Source: an uncultured Bradyrhizobium sp. | GTDB lineage: Bacteria > Pseudomonadota > Alphaproteobacteria > Rhizobiales > Xanthobacteraceae | Direction: 5' to 3' | Assembly: GCF_947648125.1 (NCBI RefSeq) | Contig: NZ_CANSMR010000002.1 | Location: 496,001-560,000, forward strand | DNA: 64,000 nucleotides | Shown here: in pieces, positions 35,348-43,786 of the stretch | Numbering within the stretch: position 1 is the stretch's first letter | Layout of the letters: each line of letters starts with the position of its first letter | Translations under genes and position numbers: made by a program | The notes under the pieces: generated by a model | The model's input: the letters and a program-made list of their open reading frames with translations, nothing else | What the model was told of the DNA's origin: nothing | Database searches by the model: none

Positions 35348-36294
35348 GTCACGTCACCACCCACATCGGTGCGCGGCTTGCGACGGAAGAACTTCATGAT
35401 GCCGGCGCCGAATGCCGCAACGGCGAGCAGGATCACCTTGGCGAATTTCAGGACAAACGCCGTCACGATCGCCAGCAGCCCGAGCTTCTTGGCGGCGACC
35501 CCGCCGATCAGAGCAGCGAGGCCGTATGCGGCAACGCGATCGGTGCCGGCGCTGAAATCCTCGTAACGCTTGCCCTCATTGTAGGACAGGTCGCCGAGCA
35601 ATTCCCGCGCGACCGGCTTTTCGCTCTCGATGCGATCGGAGTTCGACAGCAGGTTCAGGCTGAAATAGCCGTCTCGTCCGAGCGCATAGGTGTTGAAGTT
35701 GACGCCCTTGGGCTGGTTATCGGGCTGTCCCTTGTCCTTGCCCAGCATCGACCACACCAGGCGGTGCGCTCCGGCATCATAGGCCGGCGGCTGAATCCAT
35801 CCCACCACCTCCAATTCGGGGAAGCCGCGCGCGACGCGATCCTTGTTGCTCTCCTCCACGCCTTCCTTGATCCCGCTCAGGAGCTCGTCGGCATTCCAGT
35901 TCTTCGCATCGTCGTCCTTGATGTAGCCTTCCTTGACGTAGCGAATGACCACGATCCACTGATCGTTCTGGCGCGTGCCGACGACAAGACCAATAAAGGT
36001 CTCGTCGTTGACGAGATTGCCGAGCGCGCGCAACACGCGCGTCCCCTCGGTCTTCGGGACGAAGAAACGTCCCTCCGGTAGCTTCAGCCTGGCTTGATCG
36101 ATCAGCGTCACGTCTGCGGGACCGGCGGTGCCGGCCTGACTCGCGGCCTGCCAGGCGGCAACCAGTTCGGCTTTTCGTGCGGCTTCACTCGGCGGCGAGC
36201 TCTGCCCGAATACCGGTAACGCCGCGAACAGGACCGCCAACATGATGGCTGCGACGGAAATCAACTTTTGCACGAGCGCGCCCCTCTTGATCAT
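35344..36294 (-). CDS. DUF2167 membrane-anchored protein
   Basis: About 316 residues with a signal peptide (LISVAAIMLAVLFAALPVFG), a large periplasmic DUF2167 domain (FIGLVVGTRQNDQWIVVIRY, EGYIKDDDAKNWNADELL, NFNTYALGRDGYFSLNLL) and one or two C-terminal membrane helices ending in basic residues. Function unknown. The ATG at 36294 has no ribosome site; a GTG at 36273 follows GAGGGG and may be the true start. Confidence 0.82.
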   Translation of the reverse strand: MIKRGALVQKLISVAAIMLAVLFAALPVFGQSSPPSEAARKAELVAAWQAASQAGTAGPADVTLIDQARLKLPEGRFFVPKTEGTRVLRALGNLVNDETFIGLVVGTRQNDQWIVVIRYVKEGYIKDDDAKNWNADELLSGIKEGVEESNKDRVARGFPELEVVGWIQPPAYDAGAHRLVWSMLGKDKGQPDNQPKGVNFNTYALGRDGYFSLNLLSNSDRIESEKPVARELLGDLSYNEGKRYEDFSAGTDRVAAYGLAALIGGVAAKKLGLLAIVTAFVLKFAKVILLAVAAFGAGIMKFFRRKPRTDVGGDVT

Positions 36295-36478
36295 GAACTG
36301 GACCGGGTGTCCGGTAACAACCCTAAATAGCAGTGTTAGACGACAAACTGCATAAGGGATCGGCGCTTTTCCAAGGCGCCGCCCTGCTCCAATATCGCCG
36401 GTCGCGCCGGCCCGAATGCGGAATCGCTTCACATCACGAAAGCGCGGCGCGATCACACCAACCGCTCGTGTGCGCCAC

Positions 36479-36507
36479 TTGACATTCAGAGGTTGCAGGC
36501 GTATTTC
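36479..36507 (+). promoter_or_regulatory. Promoter of rtcB
   Basis: TTGACA at 36479-36484, 17 bases, TATTTC at 36502-36507, matching the spacing and the AGGCGTAT context of the Ro60-locus promoter at 16506-16534. Confidence 0.65.
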
Positions 36508-36513
36508 GGCGGC

Positions 36514-36720
36514 CCTCGCGAGCTCCATGTTCGCGAACCATTGCGAGCAAGCCAATGCAACCGAAACCGCAGCACGGATACGAACAGATCCGCCGACGAT
36601 CAGCCAATCTACGGCCGATCGTCTGTGCATGCCCGGTTCATGGGAGCGGTCTCGCTTAAGCGCGATCGACAATCCGTAAGTCACGGACCCTCCCGAGCCA
36701 GCCGCTTCGGAGGGTTTTTT
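36514..36720 (+). promoter_or_regulatory. Structured leader RNA (copy B), shared with the Ro60 locus
   Basis: It opens with a TCGCGA / TCGCGA hairpin. The 3' part is P1 GGTTC-AT-GGGAG (36635-36646) with CTCCC-GAGCC (36690-36699), P2 at 36648-36667 with a TTAA loop, and P3 TCCG / CGGA at 36673-36687 with a 7-base loop. The P1 3' strand is shared with the terminator that follows. The upstream gene is on the other strand, so this terminator cannot serve it. It must act on rtcB or release a short RNA. Confidence 0.72.
36688..36720 (+). terminator. Intrinsic terminator in leader B
   Basis: CCCTCC (36688-36693) with GGAGGG (36709-36714), inner GAG/CTT, then six T. Nearly identical to the one at 16706-16738. 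Confidence 0.8.
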
Positions 36721-36816
36721 GTTGCCCACGCGCGGTCTGGTCGAACTCCGGCAGCGACAATGCCGAATGGCCGCGCGGAATGCGCGGCTGATCCAGCTTC
36801 AGCAGGAGCCAACACA

Positions 36817-38157
36817 ATGCGACGACCTGATCCCTACCAGGAGCGCGCCCGCGAACTCTGCCTCGCCGCGGGCATCGATCCGGATTCCCGCATCGGCGAA
36901 GGCCGCGGCCAGCCGGCCTGGTGCCTGTATCGCGATGCCGCCCGCAAGGAGAAGCTTGCGCGCGAGGCCGATGCGGCCTCGGCGGAGATTGCGATGCTGC
37001 GCCCGCAGGAGGAGCGTTTCAAGAACGCGCCGCTGAAGGTGTTCGGCGAGCACGACCCGGCGACCATCAAGCAGATGCGCAACTGCATGGCGGTCGGCAA
37101 CGTCGTGTCCGGCGTAATTTGCGCGGACGGCCATCTCGGTTACGCCCAGCCCGTCGGCGGCGTGATCGCCTACGAGAAGCAGATCAGCATCTCCGGCGTC
37201 GGCTTCGACATCGGTTGCGGCAACATGGCCGCGCGGCTCGACGTGTGCTTCGACGACATCCGCGAAACCGTCCCGACCATCATTCGCGACGTCGCCAAGG
37301 TGATCTCCTTCGGCATCGGCCGGAAGAACATCGAGAAGGTCGAGCACGCGCTGTTCGACGACGGCGACGCCTGGCGCGAAAGCGATATGGAGGCCTACCG
37401 GCAGAAGGCGATCGGCCAGCTCGGCACGGTCGGCTCCGGCAACCACTATGTCGACCTGATGCGCGACGAGGCCGGCTTCGTCTGGATCGGCGTTCACTTC
37501 GGAAGCCGCGGGCTCGGGCACACCAGCGCGACCCGCTACCTCAAGGCCGCCGGCGGCAAGGACGGAATGAACGTTCCGCCCGCCATCGTCGACGAGGATT
37601 CCGAGCTCGGGCGCCGCTATATCGCCGCGATGCAGCTCGCCGGGCGCTATTCCTATGCGGGCCGCGAGTGGGTCGTGGATCGTGTCCGCCAGATCATTGG
37701 CGGCAAGGTCACCGATTCCGTGCACAACCACCACAACTATGCCTGGCGCGAAACGCATGACGGCAAGGATTTGTGGGTGGTGCGCAAGGGCGCGACGCCG
37801 GCCTTCCCCGGCCAGCGGGGATTTGTCGGCGGGTCGATGGGCGATGATGCCGTCATTCTCGAGGGTGTCGATAGTCCGGAGGCGAAGGCCTCCCTCTACT
37901 CGACGGTGCACGGCGCCGGGCGGTTGTTCGGCCGTAACGAAGCCAAGCGCCGCTTCACGCGCGAGGAGATGGACCGCTGGCTCAACGAGCGCGGCGTCAC
38001 GCTTATTGGCGCCGATCTCGATGAAAGCCCGATGGCCTATCGGCGTCTGCCGGACGTGCTTGCACGGCACGCCGGGACGGTGAAGGTGCTGCACACGCTG
38101 CGGCCGTTTGCCGTGGCCATGGCGGGTGAAGGCGAGTTCGATCCCTGGAAGGATTAA
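36817..38157 (+). CDS. rtcB: RNA-splicing ligase RtcB
   Basis: A 446-residue RNA ligase that joins 2',3'-cyclic-phosphate or 3'-phosphate ends to 5'-OH ends using GTP and Mn. GVGFDIGCGNMAARL at about residues 128-141 holds the metal Asp131 and Cys134. GSGNHYVDL, GVHFGSRGLGH and NHHNYAW supply metal histidines, and STVHGAGRLFGR contains the histidine that takes GMP. The ATG at 36817 has AGGAG upstream. No rtcA or rtcR is in the window. Confidence 0.95.
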   Translation: MRRPDPYQERARELCLAAGIDPDSRIGEGRGQPAWCLYRDAARKEKLAREADAASAEIAMLRPQEERFKNAPLKVFGEHDPATIKQMRNCMAVGNVVSGVICADGHLGYAQPVGGVIAYEKQISISGVGFDIGCGNMAARLDVCFDDIRETVPTIIRDVAKVISFGIGRKNIEKVEHALFDDGDAWRESDMEAYRQKAIGQLGTVGSGNHYVDLMRDEAGFVWIGVHFGSRGLGHTSATRYLKAAGGKDGMNVPPAIVDEDSELGRRYIAAMQLAGRYSYAGREWVVDRVRQIIGGKVTDSVHNHHNYAWRETHDGKDLWVVRKGATPAFPGQRGFVGGSMGDDAVILEGVDSPEAKASLYSTVHGAGRLFGRNEAKRRFTREEMDRWLNERGVTLIGADLDESPMAYRRLPDVLARHAGTVKVLHTLRPFAVAMAGEGEFDPWKD

Positions 38158-38158
38158 C

Positions 38159-38178
38159 GCGAGGCGTACGCGCCTCGC
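38159..38178 (+). other. Hairpin between rtcB and tRNA-Cys
   Basis: GCGAGGCG / CGCCTCGC with a TACG loop, starting two bases after the rtcB stop. No T run follows; it could be a processing signal or a weak terminator. Confidence 0.5.
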
Positions 38179-38181
38179 TCG

Positions 38182-38256
38182 GGTGCGGTGGCGAAATGGG
38201 AACGCTGCGGTCTGCAAAACCGCCATGAGCCGGTTCGACTCCGGCCCGCACCTCCA
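38182..38256 (+). tRNA. tRNA-Cys (GCA)
   Basis: Complete cloverleaf: acceptor GGTGCGG / CCGCACC; short D-arm GCG-AAATGGGAA-CGC; anticodon arm GCGGT-CTGCAAA-ACCGC (GCA); five-base variable loop CATGA; T-arm GCCGG-TTCGACT-CCGGC. The discriminator is T, a cysteine identity element, and CCA is encoded. It begins 24 bases after the rtcB stop. The three-pair D stem is unusual, but E. coli tRNA-Cys also has an odd D-arm. Confidence 0.93.
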
Positions 38257-38330
38257 ACGCTGTTGCATGCGCTCGCCCCAACGCTAACCTGATCGCGCCC
38301 GTCGAGCGATCTCCGGGTAATCCCCCAGAC

Positions 38331-38972
38331 ATGCAAGTGCCGTCAGACGTTCCGCGACCGCGGGACGCCACTCTGCTTTCTCCGTTGCAAGGAAAGGACC
38401 TCCTCTTGAACAGTCGCTTCGTCCTGATCTCCGGCTGCTCCGGCGGAGGAAAATCGACCCTGCTGGCCGAATTGCGCGCACGCTGCTATCCGGTCGTCGA
38501 AGAGCCCGGCCGCCGCATCATCGCCGATGAGCTTGCATCCGGCGGTAACGCCCTGCCCGGGATCGATACCGCGGCCTTCCTACGCCGCGCCATTGACGTC
38601 GCACTTCAGGATATGGCGATGGCCAAAGCCCATTCCGGATGGGTGTTCTTCGATCGCGGCCTCGTCGACGAGGCATCGGCGCTGGAAGCCATGACGGGCG
38701 AGCCGGTGCTGCGCGCGATTTGCTCCGTCCGTCGCTACCACGCACGCGTGTTCATGACGCCGCCGTGGCCGGAGATCTACGTCACCGACGCCGAGCGACG
38801 GCACGACTTCGAGGCTGCGACGGCCGAGTATCGGCGGCTGATGCAAGCGCTCCCCATGCTCGGCTACGACGTCATCAGCCTGCCGAAGATATCACCATCA
38901 GCGCGAGCCGATTTCGTGCTGGCGACGCTTGCTCGCACACCCGGATCAGACGACTGCTCCGTTGACGATTGA
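38331..38972 (+). CDS. AAA_28-type P-loop ATPase/kinase-like protein
   Basis: A 213-residue P-loop protein. FVLISGCSGGGKSTLL is the Walker A region, VVEEPGRRIIADEL follows as in AAA_28 and NadR-like kinases, and WVFFDRGLVD is a Walker B-like segment. RRYHARVFMTPPWPEIYVTDAERRHDFE is the lid and substrate region. A small-molecule or nucleic-acid kinase is possible. It sits behind rtcB and tRNA-Cys on the same strand; a role in end repair is speculation. Confidence 0.78.
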   Translation: MQVPSDVPRPRDATLLSPLQGKDLLLNSRFVLISGCSGGGKSTLLAELRARCYPVVEEPGRRIIADELASGGNALPGIDTAAFLRRAIDVALQDMAMAKAHSGWVFFDRGLVDEASALEAMTGEPVLRAICSVRRYHARVFMTPPWPEIYVTDAERRHDFEAATAEYRRLMQALPMLGYDVISLPKISPSARADFVLATLARTPGSDDCSVDD

Positions 38973-38998
38973 TGCAACAGCCCACGCGGTGCGAGACG

Positions 38999-40129
38999 TC
39001 ATCTACCGGCGATCGGCGCGATCGCAGCCTGTCCGCTTCGCGTCAGGCTGCCGCACCGATCGACGTCGAACAACGGATCGCCAGTCCACGAATAATACAT
39101 CAGTCCAGAGAGACGACGCTCGCGCACCCGCTGCGCGAAATCACCCATCATCTCCTGCACCAGCGCGCTGCGGGCCGCCTCGTCCGCGGCACAGGCCTTG
39201 TTGCCATAGCTGAACCCCCACTCGGTGATCCAGCACGGCTTGCCGCCAGCCGAGCCGGCGGCGGCGCAGACCGGCTGAACCAGCGCCGCGAGGCGTTGCG
39301 CGCGATGGATCGCCGCCGCCTTGTCACCGGGATGATCGGCCCAGGGATAGGTGTGGAGATTGTAGGCATCGACGAGCCGGTCGAGGCCGTTGGCGCGCAT
39401 GAAGGCGATAGTCGCGCCAACGCTTACCCCGTCATACCGCTTTGCTGTCGGCCACGGGCCTTCCTCGACAATGTCGACCAGGCTGGTCGGCAGCAGCGGC
39501 GTCTGCGTGTTCAGCCGGGAATGGTCGCGCACCTGCTTCAGCGCCGCCAGCACCTTGAGATATTGCAGGTAACCTTTGGCGACCCTCTGCCCCTCCTTGT
39601 CGTGGCTGAGATCGTTGAGACCGAGCACCCGGCCCTCGCCAGGAAGGCTGAAGTCTGGGTTGCTGCCGGCCATGTTGATCTCGTTCTCGAGTTCCAACGC
39701 GGCAAGCACGATGCCGTCGGCATCAAGCTTGTCGAGCAATTCCTGGAAATACGCCCTCGATAGTTCCGGGCTGAGCGTCGAGATCGGCGGCCCTGCCGAC
39801 ATGCCCGGAAACTCCTTGGCCTGATATGGCCGCCGCGCTGCGTCAGGCGGATAGAGACCGTGGAGAATAAGATCGACCGCTATATTGTGGGCATGGGCGC
39901 GCACGATGAAGCCGAGATTCTTGTCGAGATCCTGCTGATACATGCCGAATCGAATCACACGTATGCCCGCAGCCGCGATCCGGGCGAGCGCGGCTTCCTG
40001 CTCCGCGTCACTAAACTGCAATGGATGCACGAAATTGACACCGCGGGTTGCGTCCTGGCCACGGGCCATCAGCGGTGCGAGCAGCAGGATCAATGCTGCG
40101 AGGAAGGTGCGTCGTTGCACTTTACGCAT
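38999..40129 (-). CDS. Exported TIM-barrel glycosidase-like protein
   Basis: A 376-residue secreted protein. The N-terminal signal MRKVQRRTFLAALILLLAP may be Tat or Sec. The rest resembles a (beta/alpha)8 glycoside hydrolase of the GH5/GH39 kind: GIRVIRFGMYQQD, ALELENEINMAG (acid/base Glu after Asn), DAYNLHTYPW and CWITEWGFSYG (nucleophile Glu). The substrate cannot be told. The start follows GGAG. Confidence 0.75.
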   Translation of the reverse strand: MRKVQRRTFLAALILLLAPLMARGQDATRGVNFVHPLQFSDAEQEAALARIAAAGIRVIRFGMYQQDLDKNLGFIVRAHAHNIAVDLILHGLYPPDAARRPYQAKEFPGMSAGPPISTLSPELSRAYFQELLDKLDADGIVLAALELENEINMAGSNPDFSLPGEGRVLGLNDLSHDKEGQRVAKGYLQYLKVLAALKQVRDHSRLNTQTPLLPTSLVDIVEEGPWPTAKRYDGVSVGATIAFMRANGLDRLVDAYNLHTYPWADHPGDKAAAIHRAQRLAALVQPVCAAAGSAGGKPCWITEWGFSYGNKACAADEAARSALVQEMMGDFAQRVRERRLSGLMYYSWTGDPLFDVDRCGSLTRSGQAAIAPIAGR

Positions 40130-40252
40130 TGGCGGCTCCGGCCATTTAGTCTTGCCGGCCACATAGCACTACACCCGGCACGCCGTCCGCACGATGGAGA
40201 GCACCTCGCACGAACGTGACGGAGCTTCGCCGGCAGCGAAACGGTCGCCTTC

Positions 40253-42775
40253 TCAGAACGACGTCCCGCCGCCGAACCTGAACTCCTGCACGATGTCGTA
40301 TTTGCCCTTGGTGATCGGCACAGCGTAATCGAAGCGCAGCGGCCCGAACGGCGAGGCCCAGATCAGGCCGACACCGACCGAGGTTCGCACGACATTCTCA
40401 TCGTCGTATTGGAGACCGCATTTGCAGGCAGCCGTGTTCACCTCGCCGGTCGCAGCCCATGACGTCGGACCTTCATAACCCCACAGCGAACCGGCGTCCG
40501 CATAGACCGCCCCCTTCAGCCCAACCTCGGAGGGGAGGAACCAGAACGGCATCTGCAACTCCATCGACGCACCCCAATATTTGGTGCCGCCGAGCGCATC
40601 GCCGACCGCCCCGAAGCTCGCATAGGTGATGTCGCGCGGCCCGATGCCGTTGGTGGCAAAGCCGCGCACGAGGTTCGGCCCCATCTGGAAGTGATCCAGC
40701 ATCCGTAGATCATTGTCGCCGACCTTGGTGAGCAGGCCGCCCTGCAGATGGATCAGCCCGATCAGGTCGGACACCAGCGGCGTGTAGTATTTGGCGTCGA
40801 CCGCGCTCTTCAGATACGTCACGTCGCCGCCGACGCCGGCAAAATCCTGCTTGAAGTCGACCAGCAGGCCGTCGGTCGGGTTCTTGTTGTTGTCGAGCGT
40901 GTTGTAGGTCAGCGTATAGCCGATCGCCGAGGTCCAGGTCGCGCCGGCAGCCAGCTCCTTGCGCACGGGCAGGGTGGATTCGCCGTCGCCGTAGCAGCCA
41001 TATCCATAGAGCCCTGATGAGACCGAGTTGGTCGGATCGACACCGCCGAGCACGTCCTTGATGTAAGCAGGCGTCGGATTGAACGCGAGCGACGTGTTGG
41101 AGGCGTTGTTGTTGCAGTTGTTATAGGCGCTATCGAGCGAGATTTCCTGCTGATACAGCGAATAGCGCAGCTGGAGCGTCAGATCCTCGCGCAAGGCGAG
41201 ACCCAGCCGCGGCGCGAACCCGATCGTCTTCACGCCATAAGTCGTGTAGGAGGTCGGCAGCTGCTCCTTGTAATAGGCATCGAGCCCGAGCGCGACGCGG
41301 TAATCGAGCAGGTACGGCTCGACAAAGGACAGCGACAGGCCGCGCGAGTACTGGCCGTAGCTGACCGTAGCCTTCGCGAACAGGCCGCGGCCGAGCAGGT
41401 TGCGTTCGGAGACGCTGACCTCGGCGAGCGCGCCGTCGGTCGTGGAGTAACCGCCCGAGACCGAGAAGTCGCCGGTCGACTTCTCCTCCAGATCGACGAT
41501 CAGGACCACGCGATCGCTCGATGAGCCGGGCTCGGTGGTGATCTTGACCGTCTTGAAGTAGTCGAGATTCTTCAGCCGCCGCTCGGCACGATCGACCAGC
41601 GCACGGTTATACGCATCGCCCTCGGAGAGATCGAACTCGCGCCGGATCACGTAGTCGCGCGTGCGGCCGTTGCCGCGAATATCGATCCGCTCGATATAGG
41701 TGCGCGGCCCCTCCTCCACGCGGAACACGATCCCCACGGTGTGGGCCTCGAAATTCCGGTCGCCGTCCGGACGGACCACCGCGAAGGCGTAGCCGCGGCG
41801 CGACGCTTCGATCTGCATGTCCTCGACCGACTTCTCGATCGCCTCGACATTGTAGAGCGAGCCTTCGCTGACCCGCGAAAGCGAGCGCAGGATGCTCGGA
41901 TCGAAGCCTGCAACGGTCGAGCGGAAGCTCACCGTCGCAACGCGGTACTGCTGTCCCTCATCGATCTTGAAGGTGACCTGAAAACCCTTGCTCTCGCGGT
42001 CGTACTCGGCGAGCGCGGCCACGACCTGCACGTCCGCATAGCCGTGCTTGAGGTAGAACCGGCGGATCAGGTCGCGGTCGGCCTCGACGCGATCGGGATC
42101 ATAGATGTTGGCGCTACCGAGAAAGCTCAGGAAGTTCGTCTCATGGGTCTTGATCACGTCCTTCAGGCGCGCCGCCGTGAAGCTGTTGTTTCCCATGAAC
42201 TCGATGGTCTTGACACCCGTCTTGGCGCCCTCGTCGACAGTGAAGACGAGATCGACGCGATTGTTCGAGCGTTCGATGATCTCAGGCGTGACCCGCACGT
42301 CGTAGCGGCCGGAGTGGCGGTAGATCTCCGCGATCCGCAGCGCGTCCGACTGCACCATCGGCCGCGACAGCGTACCTCGCGGCTTGGACTGCACCTCGGC
42401 CGAGAGCTGCTCGTCCTTGACCTTCTTGTTGCCCTCGAACGCGACACGGTCGATCACCGGGTTCTCGACGACCGAGACGACGATCCGCCCGCCCGCATGA
42501 TTGATCTTGACGTCCTGGAACAACCCGGTCCCGACCAGCTCCTTCAGCCCGTCATCGATCGCAGCCTGATCGAGATGGCCGCCCGGCCCCGGCCTGAAAT
42601 AGGAGCGGATGGTCTCCGCCTCGACCCGCCGGTTGCCTTCGATCGCGATCGCATCGACCGATTGGGCCGCCGCCGGTGCCAACAACAGCCAAGTCACTGA
42701 CCAAGTCACTGACGTCGCCGGGATCGAAAATCCCGTCAGCACAAGCGCCGCGACCAAGCCCCGCCACATCTTCAT
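40253..42775 (-). CDS. bamA: Outer membrane protein assembly factor BamA
   Basis: An 840-residue Omp85 protein: signal peptide, five POTRA domains (IAIEGNRRVEAETIRSYF, FEGNKKVKDEQLSAEV, IEFMGNNSFTAARLKDVI and so on) and a C-terminal 16-strand barrel ending in FGGGTSF with the terminal Phe. It inserts barrel proteins into the outer membrane. The usual neighbours (rseP, lpxD, fabZ) are absent, so this is probably a second copy. The signal peptide holds a 12-bp tandem duplication. Confidence 0.92.
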   Translation of the reverse strand: MKMWRGLVAALVLTGFSIPATSVTWSVTWLLLAPAAAQSVDAIAIEGNRRVEAETIRSYFRPGPGGHLDQAAIDDGLKELVGTGLFQDVKINHAGGRIVVSVVENPVIDRVAFEGNKKVKDEQLSAEVQSKPRGTLSRPMVQSDALRIAEIYRHSGRYDVRVTPEIIERSNNRVDLVFTVDEGAKTGVKTIEFMGNNSFTAARLKDVIKTHETNFLSFLGSANIYDPDRVEADRDLIRRFYLKHGYADVQVVAALAEYDRESKGFQVTFKIDEGQQYRVATVSFRSTVAGFDPSILRSLSRVSEGSLYNVEAIEKSVEDMQIEASRRGYAFAVVRPDGDRNFEAHTVGIVFRVEEGPRTYIERIDIRGNGRTRDYVIRREFDLSEGDAYNRALVDRAERRLKNLDYFKTVKITTEPGSSSDRVVLIVDLEEKSTGDFSVSGGYSTTDGALAEVSVSERNLLGRGLFAKATVSYGQYSRGLSLSFVEPYLLDYRVALGLDAYYKEQLPTSYTTYGVKTIGFAPRLGLALREDLTLQLRYSLYQQEISLDSAYNNCNNNASNTSLAFNPTPAYIKDVLGGVDPTNSVSSGLYGYGCYGDGESTLPVRKELAAGATWTSAIGYTLTYNTLDNNKNPTDGLLVDFKQDFAGVGGDVTYLKSAVDAKYYTPLVSDLIGLIHLQGGLLTKVGDNDLRMLDHFQMGPNLVRGFATNGIGPRDITYASFGAVGDALGGTKYWGASMELQMPFWFLPSEVGLKGAVYADAGSLWGYEGPTSWAATGEVNTAACKCGLQYDDENVVRTSVGVGLIWASPFGPLRFDYAVPITKGKYDIVQEFRFGGGTSF

Positions 42776-43063
42776 TCCACACCTCGCGAACCAGTCGTCC
42801 GTTGTGGCGGGATGGTGATGGCTGCGGTGTGGCTGCCGGATTGCGGGATTATTTCCAGTGATTGGCGACTGTGAGCGCTGTGCGATGCAGCCCCGGTCCC
42901 GGCTTTGTTTCCGGCCGCGCGCGCCGCTTACAGTTCAGAAACACTATGCTTACGAAAAGGCGCAATGCCGCCCACAAGCGATGCGCATGCTGGTCGATTG
43001 GTGGCTAAGCCAGCGCGCTGCAATGCGCGCAAATGACCTGATGACGAGGCCCAGTCGCAAACC

Positions 43064-43786
43064 ATGCTCGCACATACCCCGAAGATCCTGGTCGTCGAGG
43101 ACGATCTGCCGACCAGAGACTTGATTGCCCGCTACCTGCGCGACCAATCGTGCCTGGTGGCCACCGCCTCGAACGGCAAGGAAATGGATCGTTACCTTGC
43201 CGGACACTCCCTCGATCTCGTCGTGCTCGACCTGATGCTGCCGGGAGAGGATGGACTGACGCTGTGCCGGCGCCTTCGCGGCGACTCGACGATTCCAATC
43301 ATCATGCTCACGGCGAAGGGCGAGGACCTCGACCGGATCCTCGGGCTCGAGATGGGAGCGGACGACTATCTCGCCAAACCCTTCAACCCGCGCGAACTGC
43401 TGGCGCGGATCAATGCGGTGCTGCGCCGCCAGGCCCAGGCTGGTCTTGCCGGACGCTCCGGCCAGAGCGCCGTGCGCCTGCGCTTCCAGGATTGGACCAT
43501 CGATCTTCGCCTGCGCGAACTGCGCGATCCCGACGGCGCCCAGGTCCCGCTGACCAGCGCGGAGTTCGACCTGCTGCAGGCCTTCTGTGAGCGGCCCGGC
43601 CGGATCCTCACGCGGGACGGCCTTTTGACCATGACACGCAGCCGGCCAGCCAGCCCATTCGGGCGCAGCATCGACGTGCTCGTCAGCCGGCTTCGCCGCA
43701 AGCTTGATACCGGCGAAGGACCGTCGGTGATCAGGACGGTGCGCACCGGCGGCTACATCTTCACGCCGCATGTGGAGGATGCATGA
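43064..43786 (+). CDS. OmpR-family response regulator
   Basis: A 240-residue two-component regulator. The receiver has VVEDD, the phospho-acceptor in VVLDLMLPGEDG, and LTAKGEDLDR. The C-terminal winged helix contains LTSAEFDLLQAF and RSIDVLVSRLRRKLD with RTVRTGGYIF. The stop overlaps the kinase start by four bases. The 288 bases before it, back to bamA, hold no gene that I can see. Confidence 0.93.
   Translation: MLAHTPKILVVEDDLPTRDLIARYLRDQSCLVATASNGKEMDRYLAGHSLDLVVLDLMLPGEDGLTLCRRLRGDSTIPIIMLTAKGEDLDRILGLEMGADDYLAKPFNPRELLARINAVLRRQAQAGLAGRSGQSAVRLRFQDWTIDLRLRELRDPDGAQVPLTSAEFDLLQAFCERPGRILTRDGLLTMTRSRPASPFGRSIDVLVSRLRRKLDTGEGPSVIRTVRTGGYIFTPHVEDA

Noticed and set aside
36493-36816. N-terminal extension of RtcB through the leader
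   Set aside because: The extension would translate the terminator and junction; the family N-terminus and a ribosome site fit the ATG at 36817.
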